Below, one piece after another: positions 53,083-61,383 of a stretch of DNA of 64,000 bases. The notes below the pieces were generated by a model. That model was not told where the DNA came from. It searched no databases and was given only the letters and a program-made list of their open reading frames with translations. Made by a program: the position numbers and the translations under genes. Each line of letters begins with the position of its first letter. The stretch's first letter is position 1. Origin of the DNA: Couchioplanes caeruleus (GTDB taxonomy: Bacteria > Actinomycetota > Actinomycetes > Mycobacteriales > Micromonosporaceae); contig NZ_CP092183.1 in the NCBI RefSeq assembly GCF_023499255.1, positions 1,867,501-1,931,500 of the forward strand. The letters run 5' to 3'.

Positions 53083-54405
53083 ATGGCGGCGGAGACGTTC
53101 GAGGGTCCGACGGTAATCATCGACCTGGGGCTCGCGCGCGGAGAGCCCGACGAGTACGCCGCCCCCACCCGCTCCACGGTTCCGGACTGGTTCGCGCCCG
53201 TGATGGTCGCCGTCCTCGTGCTCTTCGGCTCGACGGCCTCGGCCGCACCGCCGCCACCCGCGCTCACCCCGCTGCTGTCGATGCGGGTGGGGCCCGCGGA
53301 CCCGTACACGCTCACCGACAACGGGGACCTGCTCGCGCAGAGCCTCGGGGTGCTGACGTCGTACGACCTGCGCGACGGGCATCTGCGCTGGCAGGCGGGC
53401 TCGGCGATGCCGACCTTCCGGCTGCGTACCGGTGACGGGCTGATCCTGCTGCGGCCCTTCTCCGGCAACGCCCGCGTCGACCCGGGCACCACCGCGGTCG
53501 CGCTGGACAACGGCTCCGTCCGGTGGCGGCGCTCCGGCAGCGTCGTCACCGTTACCGGCTCGTCCACCCTGCTCGCCGTCTCCAACGTGCGCAGCTTCTC
53601 CGGGCCGGGCCGGCGCGTGCAGGGCTCGGTCGAGGCGGTCGACCCGGCGACCGGCCGGACGACGTGGGCGGTGCCCGTGCCGTCCACGGCGGTGCTGCTG
53701 GGGGTGCCCGGGCCCGCCGAGTCCCCGTGGCGGATGCTGCTGGTCCACGACAACCGCACCGCCGCCGTGCACGACCTCACCACGGGTGCGGAACTCGTTG
53801 AGGCCCAGCTGCCGCCCGCCGACTACGGCCCGGACAACCCCGTGCTCTCCGGTGGCCTCCTGCTGCTGCGGCACCCCACGCTGGGCGGTCGCATGGTCTC
53901 GGCGTTCGACCCGGTGACGCTGCAGCCCCGCTGGACCCGCCCGGCCGGGTCCGCGTTCGGCGTCACCACCTGCGGCGCCCTGGCCTGCCTCGCCGGCCCC
54001 GACGGCGTCCGGGCCGTCGACCCCGCCGACGGCGCCCTGCGCTGGTACCGCCCGGCGTGGCGCAGCGTCGAGCAGCGCGGCGGCCTGGTGCTGGCGTTCG
54101 GCACCCCGGCCGGCGAGAACGATCCCGTGGGCGTGATCGACCCGGACACCGGCGAGGTCGTCACCGACCTGGACGGCTGGCGTCCGGTGCCCGGTGCGGG
54201 CGGCGGCGACCATCTTCTCGTGACGCGGACGGCGAACGCGGGTGCCCGTACCATGGTCGCGGTCGCCGCCCCCGACGGCGCGCAACCGGAGCTCCTGGCC
54301 GACCTCCCCCCGGGCACCGGCGACTGCCAGGCCGTCCCGGCCCGGCTGGTCTGCCGGTCGACCTCCGGCGATCTCACGGTCTGGGCGTACCAGCGGAAGG
54401 GATAG
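53083..54405 (+). CDS. Membrane-anchored PQQ-like beta-propeller protein (first of three paralogues)
   Basis: A 440-residue protein. A short acidic cytoplasmic N-terminus (TVIIDLGLARGEPDEYAAP) precedes one membrane helix (APVMVAVLVLFGSTASA), and an extracytoplasmic domain with PQQ-like repeats follows: SYDLRDGHLRWQAGSAMPTF, VALDNGSVRWRRSGSV and DPADGALRWYRPAWR. Repeats carry GxxxW ends typical of eight-bladed propellers. A cysteine pair (TCGALACLAG) and a C-terminal pair (GDCQAVPARLVC) may form disulfides. ATG at 53083 follows GAGGGT. It leads an operon of three paralogues; the ligand is unknown, and the nearby two-component system suggests envelope sensing. Confidence 0.85.
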   Translation: MAAETFEGPTVIIDLGLARGEPDEYAAPTRSTVPDWFAPVMVAVLVLFGSTASAAPPPPALTPLLSMRVGPADPYTLTDNGDLLAQSLGVLTSYDLRDGHLRWQAGSAMPTFRLRTGDGLILLRPFSGNARVDPGTTAVALDNGSVRWRRSGSVVTVTGSSTLLAVSNVRSFSGPGRRVQGSVEAVDPATGRTTWAVPVPSTAVLLGVPGPAESPWRMLLVHDNRTAAVHDLTTGAELVEAQLPPADYGPDNPVLSGGLLLLRHPTLGGRMVSAFDPVTLQPRWTRPAGSAFGVTTCGALACLAGPDGVRAVDPADGALRWYRPAWRSVEQRGGLVLAFGTPAGENDPVGVIDPDTGEVVTDLDGWRPVPGAGGGDHLLVTRTANAGARTMVAVAAPDGAQPELLADLPPGTGDCQAVPARLVCRSTSGDLTVWAYQRKG

Positions 54406-54407
54406 GC

Positions 54408-55730
54408 GTGGCGCTGATCGAGCTGAGCCCGGAGTCGCCGGCTCCGCCCGACCCGCCCGCCGCGCCGCCCGCCTACGTCTACCGCCGCCTCGGGCTGGCC
54501 CTGGCCGCCCTGCTGACCCTCGCGCTCGGCGGCGCGGCCCCCGTCTCCTCGCCGCTCTGGCAGCGCACCGGCCGGGTGCCGGCCCCGCCCGGGACCGAGG
54601 TTCAGCTGCTGGGCGGGCGGCTCTACGCGCTCGACTTCCAGCAGCATCCGCCGCTGGTCACGGCCTGGTCGGCGGATCCGGTACGGCGGCTCTGGAGCGC
54701 GCCCGGACCGCAGGGGAGCGAGGAGGAGCCGTACTACCTCACCGAGGCCACGCCGGACGTGGTGATGGTGAACGTGCGCCGCTCGACCACCGTGCTGGAC
54801 GCGCGGACCGGGTCGGTGCGGTGGCGCTCGGCGACGCCCCTGCAGCGGCTCGACGACCGGACCGGGCTGGTGCTGCGGGAGAACTTCCGCCCCGGCACCG
54901 AGTACGACGTCGACACCGGCGCGCCCGGCCGGCTGTACGGCAGCACCACCGAGCAGCTGCACACCGAGCCGGCCCGCAGCACCGAACTCGACGGGGTCGA
55001 GCTGGGCACCGGCCGGCGCATCTGGTCCGCCTCGGTACCCGGGTCGATCTCCACCGCCTGGATCGGCGGGACCATCGTCGTGCTCTCCGCCGACAGGCTG
55101 ACCGTGCGGTCGCCCCGGGACGGCACGGTGCTGCGCGAGCGGGCCGTGCCCCGGGTCGGCGGCGGGCGCCCGGCGTGGGGCGAGGCCGCCGGCGCCGTCC
55201 TGCTCGTGCACTACGGGGGCTTCGGGGAGGGCGGGCCGGTCGTCGCGTACGCCGTCGACACGCTCGAACCGCTCTGGCAGCAGTACCAGCCCGATCCGCA
55301 GGGCAGCGCCACGGCCTGCGCCGGCCTGCCCTGCGTCCGCAGCCTGACCGAGGTGCAGGTGGTGGACCCACGGACGGGCCGGCTGCTGTGGCGCGCGGAT
55401 CCGGACACCGACCTGCTCGCCTTCGGCCCCGGCTCGGTCCTGGAGGTCCGGGGCCAGACCAGCCCGCTGCGCTCCGTGGACCAGGCCACCGGGCGGGTGC
55501 TGGCCGACCTCAGCGGATGGCGTGGGTACGTCGGGGTCGGCGACGAGGCGTACGTGCTGACCCGCAGGGAAACCGACCGCAGCACGAGCGTCGGCGTCCT
55601 GCGGGCCGGCCGGACGGCGGTGCAGCCGCTCGGCCGCATCCCGCAGCCGGCCACGCGGTGCCAGGCGGACACCGCGAGGGTCGCGTGCCGGGTCGGCGAC
55701 GGGGTGGAGGTGTTCCGGTACCGCGCCTGA
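54408..55730 (+). CDS. Membrane-anchored PQQ-like beta-propeller protein (second paralogue)
   Basis: A 440-residue paralogue: Pro-rich N-terminus, membrane helix (LALAALLTLALGG), then propeller repeats (VLDARTGSVRWRSATPLQRL; VVDPRTGRLLWRADPD). The cysteine pairs (ATACAGLPCVRS; TRCQADTARVAC) are conserved with the first gene. GTG at 54408 follows GGAAGGGATAGG, two bases after the previous stop. Same operon. Confidence 0.85.
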   Translation: MALIELSPESPAPPDPPAAPPAYVYRRLGLALAALLTLALGGAAPVSSPLWQRTGRVPAPPGTEVQLLGGRLYALDFQQHPPLVTAWSADPVRRLWSAPGPQGSEEEPYYLTEATPDVVMVNVRRSTTVLDARTGSVRWRSATPLQRLDDRTGLVLRENFRPGTEYDVDTGAPGRLYGSTTEQLHTEPARSTELDGVELGTGRRIWSASVPGSISTAWIGGTIVVLSADRLTVRSPRDGTVLRERAVPRVGGGRPAWGEAAGAVLLVHYGGFGEGGPVVAYAVDTLEPLWQQYQPDPQGSATACAGLPCVRSLTEVQVVDPRTGRLLWRADPDTDLLAFGPGSVLEVRGQTSPLRSVDQATGRVLADLSGWRGYVGVGDEAYVLTRRETDRSTSVGVLRAGRTAVQPLGRIPQPATRCQADTARVACRVGDGVEVFRYRA

Positions 55731-57100
55731 TGGTCGCCGCTGGACGTGACGTGGCGCACAATGACGGCGTGGGCGACGTCGTCATCGACCTCGGCGAGCT
55801 GCACGACGAGCAGCCGCTGCAGCCCGCTCCCGCGCGCCGACCGTTCCCCTTCCGCGCCGCGCTGGCCGTCGCCGCGGTCGCGCTGCTCGTGCTCGTCTCC
55901 GGCTCGGCGCCGCGGCTGCCACCGGTCACCCCGACCGTCGTACCCGCCCGCCTCGGCGACGCCATGTTCGTCGAGAACGACCGGCTCTACCTGGTCAGCG
56001 CCCCGGAGGTCGGCTGGGTCACCGCGGCGCAGGACCGGGTGGTCAGCACGTACGCGCTGCCCGGCGGCACCCTGCTGTCCCGGACGACGGCGGCGGTGAC
56101 CGGCGGGGTCCTCAGCGTCACGTCGGCCGGGGACGCGATCCTGGTGTCGTACCAGGTCGACACGCTCGGCGCGGAGGCCACCGTGGCGGTCGAGGCCGGC
56201 ACCGACCACGCCCGCTGGCGGGCACCGGCCCGGCTGCTCAGCGTGTCCCGCGCCGACAACGTGGCGCTGCTGCGGGAGAACAGCCCCGAGTCCGGCCACC
56301 TCGACTGGTACGGCGTCGACCTCACCACCGGCCGCAACCGCTGGGTGCTGCGCCAGCCGATCCTCGGGTACACCACGGAGGCCGGCTACGACGACGGCTT
56401 CCCGGGGCGCCTCGTCACCGCCACCGTCGCCGGCCACCTCGAGGTCCGCGACACCGTCACCGGGCGGGTCACCGCCACGCTGGACGTACCGGCCCCGCCC
56501 ACCTGGTCGCGCCGCGGCATCACGGTGTGGCCCGCCGGCGACCTCGTGCTCGTCGGGGGGCTCGGCGACGTCACCGCGTACGACCTGCGGGACCTGCGGG
56601 AACGCTGGCGCAACGACCTCGACCTGTCCGGACGCTGGGTGCAGCCGGACTGCGCGGGCGCCATCTGCCTGTTCGGCTACCGCGGCGGCGTCCAGGTCGT
56701 CGACACGCTGACCGGCGCCTTCCGGTGGTCCAGCGACCGGTGGACGTGGGCCGAACCCACCGGCCGGTACCTGCTCGTCACGGGCAACGAGGGGCTGGAG
56801 GCGCGGTACCCGCTCGCAGTCGTCGACCCGGTGACCGGCGAACTGCACGGCGACTTCGGCAACTGGCGCTCCGTCGGCGAGGTACGCCCGGACGGCACGG
56901 TCATCGGGCTGCGGCAGCGGATCGGCGACGACGTCGTCTGGTACGCCCTGCTGGACCCGCGGACACTGGCCGTACGCGTGCTCGGCAAGGCCGCCGGCGT
57001 CTCCGGCGACTGCCAGGGCGCCGGTGACGTGCTCGTCTGCCGGGGCCTCGACGCCTCGGTCGCGATCTGGCCCCTGACCGATCCGGTGACCGACCGGTAG
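55730..57100 (+). CDS. Membrane-anchored PQQ-like beta-propeller protein (third paralogue)
   Basis: A 456-residue paralogue (or 443 residues from the GTG at 55769). It has VVIDLGELHDEQPLQPAP, a membrane helix (ALAVAAVALLVLVSGSAP) and propeller blades (VRDTVTGRVTATLDVPAP; VVDTLTGAFRWSSDRW). Cysteine pairs (PDCAGAICLFG; GDCQGAGDVLVC) match the paralogues. The ATG at 55730 overlaps the previous stop (TGATG), which favours coupling. The GTG at 55769 gives a length closer to the other two. The two-component genes follow after 76 bases. Confidence 0.83.
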   Translation: MVAAGRDVAHNDGVGDVVIDLGELHDEQPLQPAPARRPFPFRAALAVAAVALLVLVSGSAPRLPPVTPTVVPARLGDAMFVENDRLYLVSAPEVGWVTAAQDRVVSTYALPGGTLLSRTTAAVTGGVLSVTSAGDAILVSYQVDTLGAEATVAVEAGTDHARWRAPARLLSVSRADNVALLRENSPESGHLDWYGVDLTTGRNRWVLRQPILGYTTEAGYDDGFPGRLVTATVAGHLEVRDTVTGRVTATLDVPAPPTWSRRGITVWPAGDLVLVGGLGDVTAYDLRDLRERWRNDLDLSGRWVQPDCAGAICLFGYRGGVQVVDTLTGAFRWSSDRWTWAEPTGRYLLVTGNEGLEARYPLAVVDPVTGELHGDFGNWRSVGEVRPDGTVIGLRQRIGDDVVWYALLDPRTLAVRVLGKAAGVSGDCQGAGDVLVCRGLDASVAIWPLTDPVTDR

Positions 57101-57176
57101 CCTGCACTTACAGCCTCTTAACGCGGCAGCGACGAAGCTGGGCGCCGGCTGACCCGATTTTCGACAGGAGCCGCGG

Positions 57177-57869
57177 GTGCGCGTGCTGGTGGTGGAAGAC
57201 GAACGGAACCTCTGCGACGCGATCGCCCGAGGTCTGCGCCGCAAGGGGATGGCGGTCGACGTCGCGTACGACGGCCTGACCGGTCACGAGATGGCGTACG
57301 TGACCCGCTACGACGTGGTCGTGCTGGACCGGGACCTCCCGGGCATGCACGGCGACGAGATATGCGCGGCGCTGGTCGAGTCGGGCGCGCTCACCCGGGT
57401 GCTGATGCTGACCGCCAGCGGCACGGTCGCCGACCGGGTCGAGGGCCTGCAGCTGGGCGCCGACGACTACCTGCCCAAGCCGTTCGCCTTCGACGAGCTC
57501 GTCGCCCGGGTGCAGGCGCTCGGCCGGCGCGCCACCCCCGCGGCCCCGCCCGTGCTCACCGTCGGCGACCTCGTGCTCGACCAGACCCGCCGGGTGGTCA
57601 CCCGCGGCGGCGCGCCGGTCGACCTCACGAACAAGGAGTTCGGCGTCCTCGAGGAGCTGCTCAAGGCCCGCGGCGGCGTGGTGTCCAGCGAGGAGCTGCT
57701 GGAACGCGTCTGGGACGCGAACACGGACCCGTTCACGACGACCGTACGGGTCACCGTCATGACGCTGCGCAAGAAGGTCGGCGACCCGCCGCTGATCGAG
57801 ACCGTGGTCGGCGCCGGATACCGCGTGCCCGAGCCGGTGATCGTCACCCCCGCCGGCGGCCCCGCGTGA
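57177..57869 (+). CDS. OmpR/PhoB-family response regulator
   Basis: A 230-residue regulator. The receiver has acidic Glu7-Asp8, phosphoacceptor Asp51 (VVVLDRDLPGM), Thr79 and Lys101 (LPKPFAF). The C-terminal winged helix (about 130-225) includes LTNKEFGVLEELLKARGGVV and TTVRVTVMTLRKKVGDPPLI. GTG at 57177 follows AGGAG. It overlaps its kinase by four bases (GTGA). The three propeller genes lie just upstream and are candidate targets. Confidence 0.94.
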   Translation: MRVLVVEDERNLCDAIARGLRRKGMAVDVAYDGLTGHEMAYVTRYDVVVLDRDLPGMHGDEICAALVESGALTRVLMLTASGTVADRVEGLQLGADDYLPKPFAFDELVARVQALGRRATPAAPPVLTVGDLVLDQTRRVVTRGGAPVDLTNKEFGVLEELLKARGGVVSSEELLERVWDANTDPFTTTVRVTVMTLRKKVGDPPLIETVVGAGYRVPEPVIVTPAGGPA

Positions 57870-59095
57870 CCGTGTACGCCGGCCGGCAGGAACGGCTCGG
57901 GCTGCGGCCGACGCTGCGGCTGCGGCTCACCCTGCTCAACGGCATCCTCCTCGTCGGCGCCGGCGCCATCCTCGTCCTGCTGGCCTGGCTGCTCGTCGGC
58001 GACGCCCTGCACCCCGCGGACGAGCTGCAGCCCGGCACACAGGTCGTGCTCTCCAACGGCGACCGCCTCGACGCGCTCACCTGGCAGACCCAGCTCGTCG
58101 AACGCGCCTCCCAGGAACTGCTGGTCAAGGGCCTGGTCGCGCTCTTCGCCATCGGCATCATCGGCATCGCGGGCGCGTACGCGGTGGCCGGCCGGGCGCT
58201 GCGGCCGCTGCACAACGTGACGGCCACGGCCCGCCGCCTCGGCGAGGAGACCCTCGACGAACGCATCCGCTACTCCGGCGCGGACGACGAGGTCGCCGAG
58301 CTGGCCCGTACCTTCGACGCGATGCTCGACCGCCTCGCCGGCGCCTTCGAATCCCAGAAACGCTTCGTCGCCAACGCGTCGCACGAGCTGCGAACGCCGC
58401 TGGCGGTGATGCGTACGGAGATCGACGTGACGCTCAGCGACGACGAGGCGGACGTGGCCGAGTATCGCCGGATGGCCAAGGTCGTCCGCAACGCCTCGGA
58501 ACGCGCCAACGGCCTCGTCGACGCGCTGCTGGTGCTGGCCCGCAGCGAGGCCCAGTCCGGCCGCCGCCTGGTCCGCAAGGTCCCCGCCGACCTGGCCACC
58601 AGCGTCTACAACGCGCTGTCCGCGGTCCGCGCCGAGGCGGAGCGGCTGAAACTGGACGTGACCACCGACCTGCAGGCCGCCAACGTGGTCGGCGATCCCA
58701 GCCTGCTGGACCGGCTCGCCGGCAACCTCATCGAGAACGCGATCCGCTACAACCACCTCATGGGCAAGCTGTGGCTGCGTACCGAGAACGTGGGCGGCCA
58801 GGCCCGGCTGGTGGTGGGCAACACGGGCTACGAGGTGGACCCGGGCGACGTGCCGGGCCTGTTCGAGCCGTTCCGGCGCGGCGGCTGGGAGCGGACCGGG
58901 TCCCGTGGGTCGGGGCTGGGGCTCTCGATCGTCCGGGCGGTCTGCGACGCCCACGGCGGGACGGTCTCGGCGGTGGCGCAGCCGGGCGGCGGGCTCGAGG
59001 TCACGGTGAGCCTGCCGGCCGCCGACACGACCCCGGTGGTCGCGGCGACGGCCACCGTGCCGAAGGCCAAGGGGCTCGGGATCGCCCCGGGCTGA
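57866..59095 (+). CDS. Sensor histidine kinase
   Basis: A 409-residue HisKA/HATPase kinase. TM1 at 21-45 and TM2 at 88-108 flank a short extracellular loop. HAMP at 109-160, phosphoacceptor His173 (NASHELRTPLAVMR), N-box NLIENAIRYN, and G-box GSRGSGLGLSIVRAV follow. The usual D-x-G-x-G box reads VGNTGYEV, a variant seen in this actinomycete group. GTG at 57866 overlaps the regulator stop. Signal unknown. Confidence 0.93.
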   Translation: MTVYAGRQERLGLRPTLRLRLTLLNGILLVGAGAILVLLAWLLVGDALHPADELQPGTQVVLSNGDRLDALTWQTQLVERASQELLVKGLVALFAIGIIGIAGAYAVAGRALRPLHNVTATARRLGEETLDERIRYSGADDEVAELARTFDAMLDRLAGAFESQKRFVANASHELRTPLAVMRTEIDVTLSDDEADVAEYRRMAKVVRNASERANGLVDALLVLARSEAQSGRRLVRKVPADLATSVYNALSAVRAEAERLKLDVTTDLQAANVVGDPSLLDRLAGNLIENAIRYNHLMGKLWLRTENVGGQARLVVGNTGYEVDPGDVPGLFEPFRRGGWERTGSRGSGLGLSIVRAVCDAHGGTVSAVAQPGGGLEVTVSLPAADTTPVVAATATVPKAKGLGIAPG

Positions 59096-59111
59096 CCGCC
59101 TGGCGGCCCGG

Positions 59112-59136
59112 GCCGGCCGGCTCTGGGCCGGCCGGC
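59112..59136. terminator. Bidirectional hairpin between kinase and DUF2637 genes
   Basis: A 9-bp stem (GCCGGCCGG, 59112-59120, with 59128-59136) has a 7-base loop and lies between stops at 59095 and 59138. It is immediately beside the DUF2637 stop. Confidence 0.65.
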
Positions 59137-59137
59137 G

Positions 59138-60055
59138 TCAGGCGGCCAGCCGCAGGTTGTCGTCGGCTCCGGTCTCGCGGCGGATCGTGCGCCAGCGGGA
59201 GACGCTGATGCCCAGCTCCGCGGCCAGCTGCGCGTCGGTCAGGTCCGGGCGGGAGGCCTTGATCTTCGCGGCAGCGGCGACGGTCTCGGCGGGGGAGCGG
59301 CGGGCCTTGGGCTTGGCCGGGCTCGCCGGTCCGGTGCGGGCCGTCGTCGCCTGAGCGCGTGTCAGGACGGGCTTGAAGGAGGACGTCTCGGGCGCCCGCG
59401 TCTTGGGCAGGGTGGCGGGAAGAGTGGCCGCCACCTCCGCCAGCGCCGCTGCCGTCGTCCGCCGCAACGCCGTCGCGCCCGTCGCGGCCGTGCCCTTCGC
59501 CGTCGCGGCTTGGCTCGCCGCCGTCGTGGCTGTCGCCGCGGCCGGGGCCGTCGTGGCCGGGCTGGCTGTCGGGTTCGAGGACGTCGGTGCGGGGGCCGGG
59601 ACCGGGATCAGGCCGGGGACCACCGGCTGTGCGGCCGGCGTGGCCTCCCGGGTCTCGTGTTCGACCGCCGAGATCCGGCCGCCCAGCTCGACCAGGCAGA
59701 TGCTCGCCACCACGATCAGCCCGTCCACCGACAGCGGCAGCAGGTACGGCGACGCGCCGGTCTCGCCGTACCGGGCCGCGACGCCGGCCATGTGCCAGTA
59801 CGACACCCAGGCCGCGATGCCCGCGATGGTGGCCGTGGCGACGAGGCGTGCGGCGGCCAGGGAGCGGCGGTGCACCGGGACGCGGGAGATCAGCTCGACG
59901 GTCAGCAGGAGCGCGAGCGGCGGCCAGGCGGCGATGGCCTGGCTGATCGGGTTGTCCAGGGCGTGCAGGATGTTGGCGACCACGGAGGCGGCGACGCCCA
60001 GCACCAGGGTCGCGCGTACGGCCCAGCGGACGCGGCGAAGTTGCGGGAGGATCAC
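59138..60055 (-). CDS. DUF2637 membrane protein with C-terminal HTH
   Basis: A 305-residue protein. Four membrane helices fill residues 10-120 (VLGVAASVVANILHAL; WPPLALLLTVELISRV; IAGIAAWVSYWHMAGVA; LLPLSVDGLIVVASICLVEL), the DUF2637 pattern. A 110-residue Ala/Thr/Pro-rich linker leads to a C-terminal HTH (LTDAQLAAELGISVSRWRTI). DUF2637 proteins are often on actinomycete plasmids and integrative elements, where they are linked to DNA spread (SpdB-like), but no other transfer gene is here. GTG at 60055 follows GAGGAG. Confidence 0.85.
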   Translation of the reverse strand: MILPQLRRVRWAVRATLVLGVAASVVANILHALDNPISQAIAAWPPLALLLTVELISRVPVHRRSLAAARLVATATIAGIAAWVSYWHMAGVAARYGETGASPYLLPLSVDGLIVVASICLVELGGRISAVEHETREATPAAQPVVPGLIPVPAPAPTSSNPTASPATTAPAAATATTAASQAATAKGTAATGATALRRTTAAALAEVAATLPATLPKTRAPETSSFKPVLTRAQATTARTGPASPAKPKARRSPAETVAAAAKIKASRPDLTDAQLAAELGISVSRWRTIRRETGADDNLRLAA

Positions 60056-60222
60056 CGTGCGCTCCTCTGCCAGTCGATTCGGGTGACGACGGGCCCGGCC
60101 GGGCCCGGCGAATCATCCTGGCTGCTCGATGTTGCGGTACGGCATCGAGTGACGGATCGCACGTCGACCGCGTCGCGTTCGTGGCGAAGGTGAGACGAAC
60201 GTGTGATGCAGCCTTCGGCGTG

Positions 60223-61260
60223 TCAGGTTGACTTCTTCTCGACCTGCGCTCGCAACGTCGGGAACTCCGCCTTGGCGCTGCTCATCGACTTGTAGTACCA
60301 GATCACCCAGCCGACGCTGCCCTCGTCCGCCCAGCCGCACATGATCAGCGGGGCGCCGCCCGCCTCGCCGCGGCCGCACTTCGCCGCGCCGCCCAGCGCG
60401 CCCGGGTAGGTCTTGGTGATGCCGGTCAGCTTGAGGCCGCCCACGCCCGCGCCGAGGAACGTGCCGTCGAGCTCGCGCGTGGGGTTGGTCACATCCGCGG
60501 CCGCGGCGGCGACGATCACGATGTTCTGCCGGCTCGGGGTGCCGTAGAGGGCACCGACCGTGGCCTTGGCGTTGGGCACCTTCTTCAGGCCCTCTTCGAG
60601 CTGCTCGGCTGCCCCGGCGAACTGGGGATCGGTGAGCTTCGGCCGGCCGCCCAGCTTCCTGGGCTCCACCACGGTGATCGTGGCGGTGGGCGCCAGGGTG
60701 GGTTCCTCGGTCGGAAACGTCGGCAGCGTCGGGTCCGGCGTCGCGGCGTCCCACGGCGTCGGGGCGGTCGTGGCGACCGCGTCCGCGATGTCGTCGGCGG
60801 TGTTGCGGCCGACCAGGTAGACGGCGGTGCCGCCGCCCACGCAGAGCACCAGGAACACGGCGATGGACACCAGCGTGATCGGCAGCGCCCGGGACTTCGC
60901 CGGCGGCTGGGCCGGCGGGTAGCCCATGGCCATGGGCGGCCCGGACTGGGGATAGCCGGCCATGGGCGGCCCGGACTGCGGGTAGCCGGCCATGGGCGGC
61001 CCGGACTGCGGGTAGCCGGCCATCGGCGGGCCGGACTGCGGGTAGCCGGGCTGGGCGTCGACCCGGGTGGGGTCGGGCTGCGGGTACGGCGGCTGCTGAC
61101 CGTACGAGGGCTGCGGCGGGTAGCCCGGCGGGACCGACGCGGGCACGTCCGGGTTCGGCGGCGGCGGGTAGCCGGGATGGCCACCGTACGGCTGCTGCGG
61201 CGGCTGCCCACTTCCGGGCTGCTCGGGGTACGGCGGGCCCGGATAGGGCGGCTGCGACAT
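60223..61260 (-). CDS. Pro/Tyr/Gly-rich membrane protein, first of two paralogues
   Basis: A 345-residue protein. A cytoplasmic Pro/Gln/Tyr-rich N-terminus (about 1-125), with four exact GYPQSGPPMA repeats, leads to a membrane helix (ITLVSIAVFLVLCVGGGTAV). The outside domain has LGGRPKLTDPQFAGAAEQLE, QNIVIVAAAA and KCGRGEAGGAPLIMCGWADE with a likely disulfide. The same layout occurs in the next gene. ATG at 61260. Function unknown; such Pro-rich tails can drive membrane clustering. Confidence 0.82.
   Translation of the reverse strand: MSQPPYPGPPYPEQPGSGQPPQQPYGGHPGYPPPPNPDVPASVPPGYPPQPSYGQQPPYPQPDPTRVDAQPGYPQSGPPMAGYPQSGPPMAGYPQSGPPMAGYPQSGPPMAMGYPPAQPPAKSRALPITLVSIAVFLVLCVGGGTAVYLVGRNTADDIADAVATTAPTPWDAATPDPTLPTFPTEEPTLAPTATITVVEPRKLGGRPKLTDPQFAGAAEQLEEGLKKVPNAKATVGALYGTPSRQNIVIVAAAAADVTNPTRELDGTFLGAGVGGLKLTGITKTYPGALGGAAKCGRGEAGGAPLIMCGWADEGSVGWVIWYYKSMSSAKAEFPTLRAQVEKKST
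60928..61047 (-). repeat. Four 30-bp repeats encoding GYPQSGPPMA
   Basis: Residues 72-111 of the protein are four contiguous 10-residue units. DNA copies differ only at a few bases (TGGG/TGCG, ATGG/ATCG). The period keeps the frame. Confidence 0.9.
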
Positions 61261-61331
61261 CAACGCTCCAACGATCGGCCGACTGCTCGCAGGAGCTTAG
61301 CCGCCGCCGTACAGGTGAATCTTCCCCTGTT

Positions 61332-61377
61332 CCGCGGGCCCCGACGCACCGAAAGGATCAATCGTCGGGGCCCGCGG
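61332..61377 (-). terminator. Hairpin terminator of the 61384-62271 gene
   Basis: A perfect 15-bp stem (CCGCGGGCCCCGACG, 61332-61346, with 61363-61377) has a 16-base loop containing GAAAGGATC. It lies 7 bases past the stop on the minus strand and before the next gene's start. Confidence 0.8.
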
Positions 61378-61383
61378 AGGACG

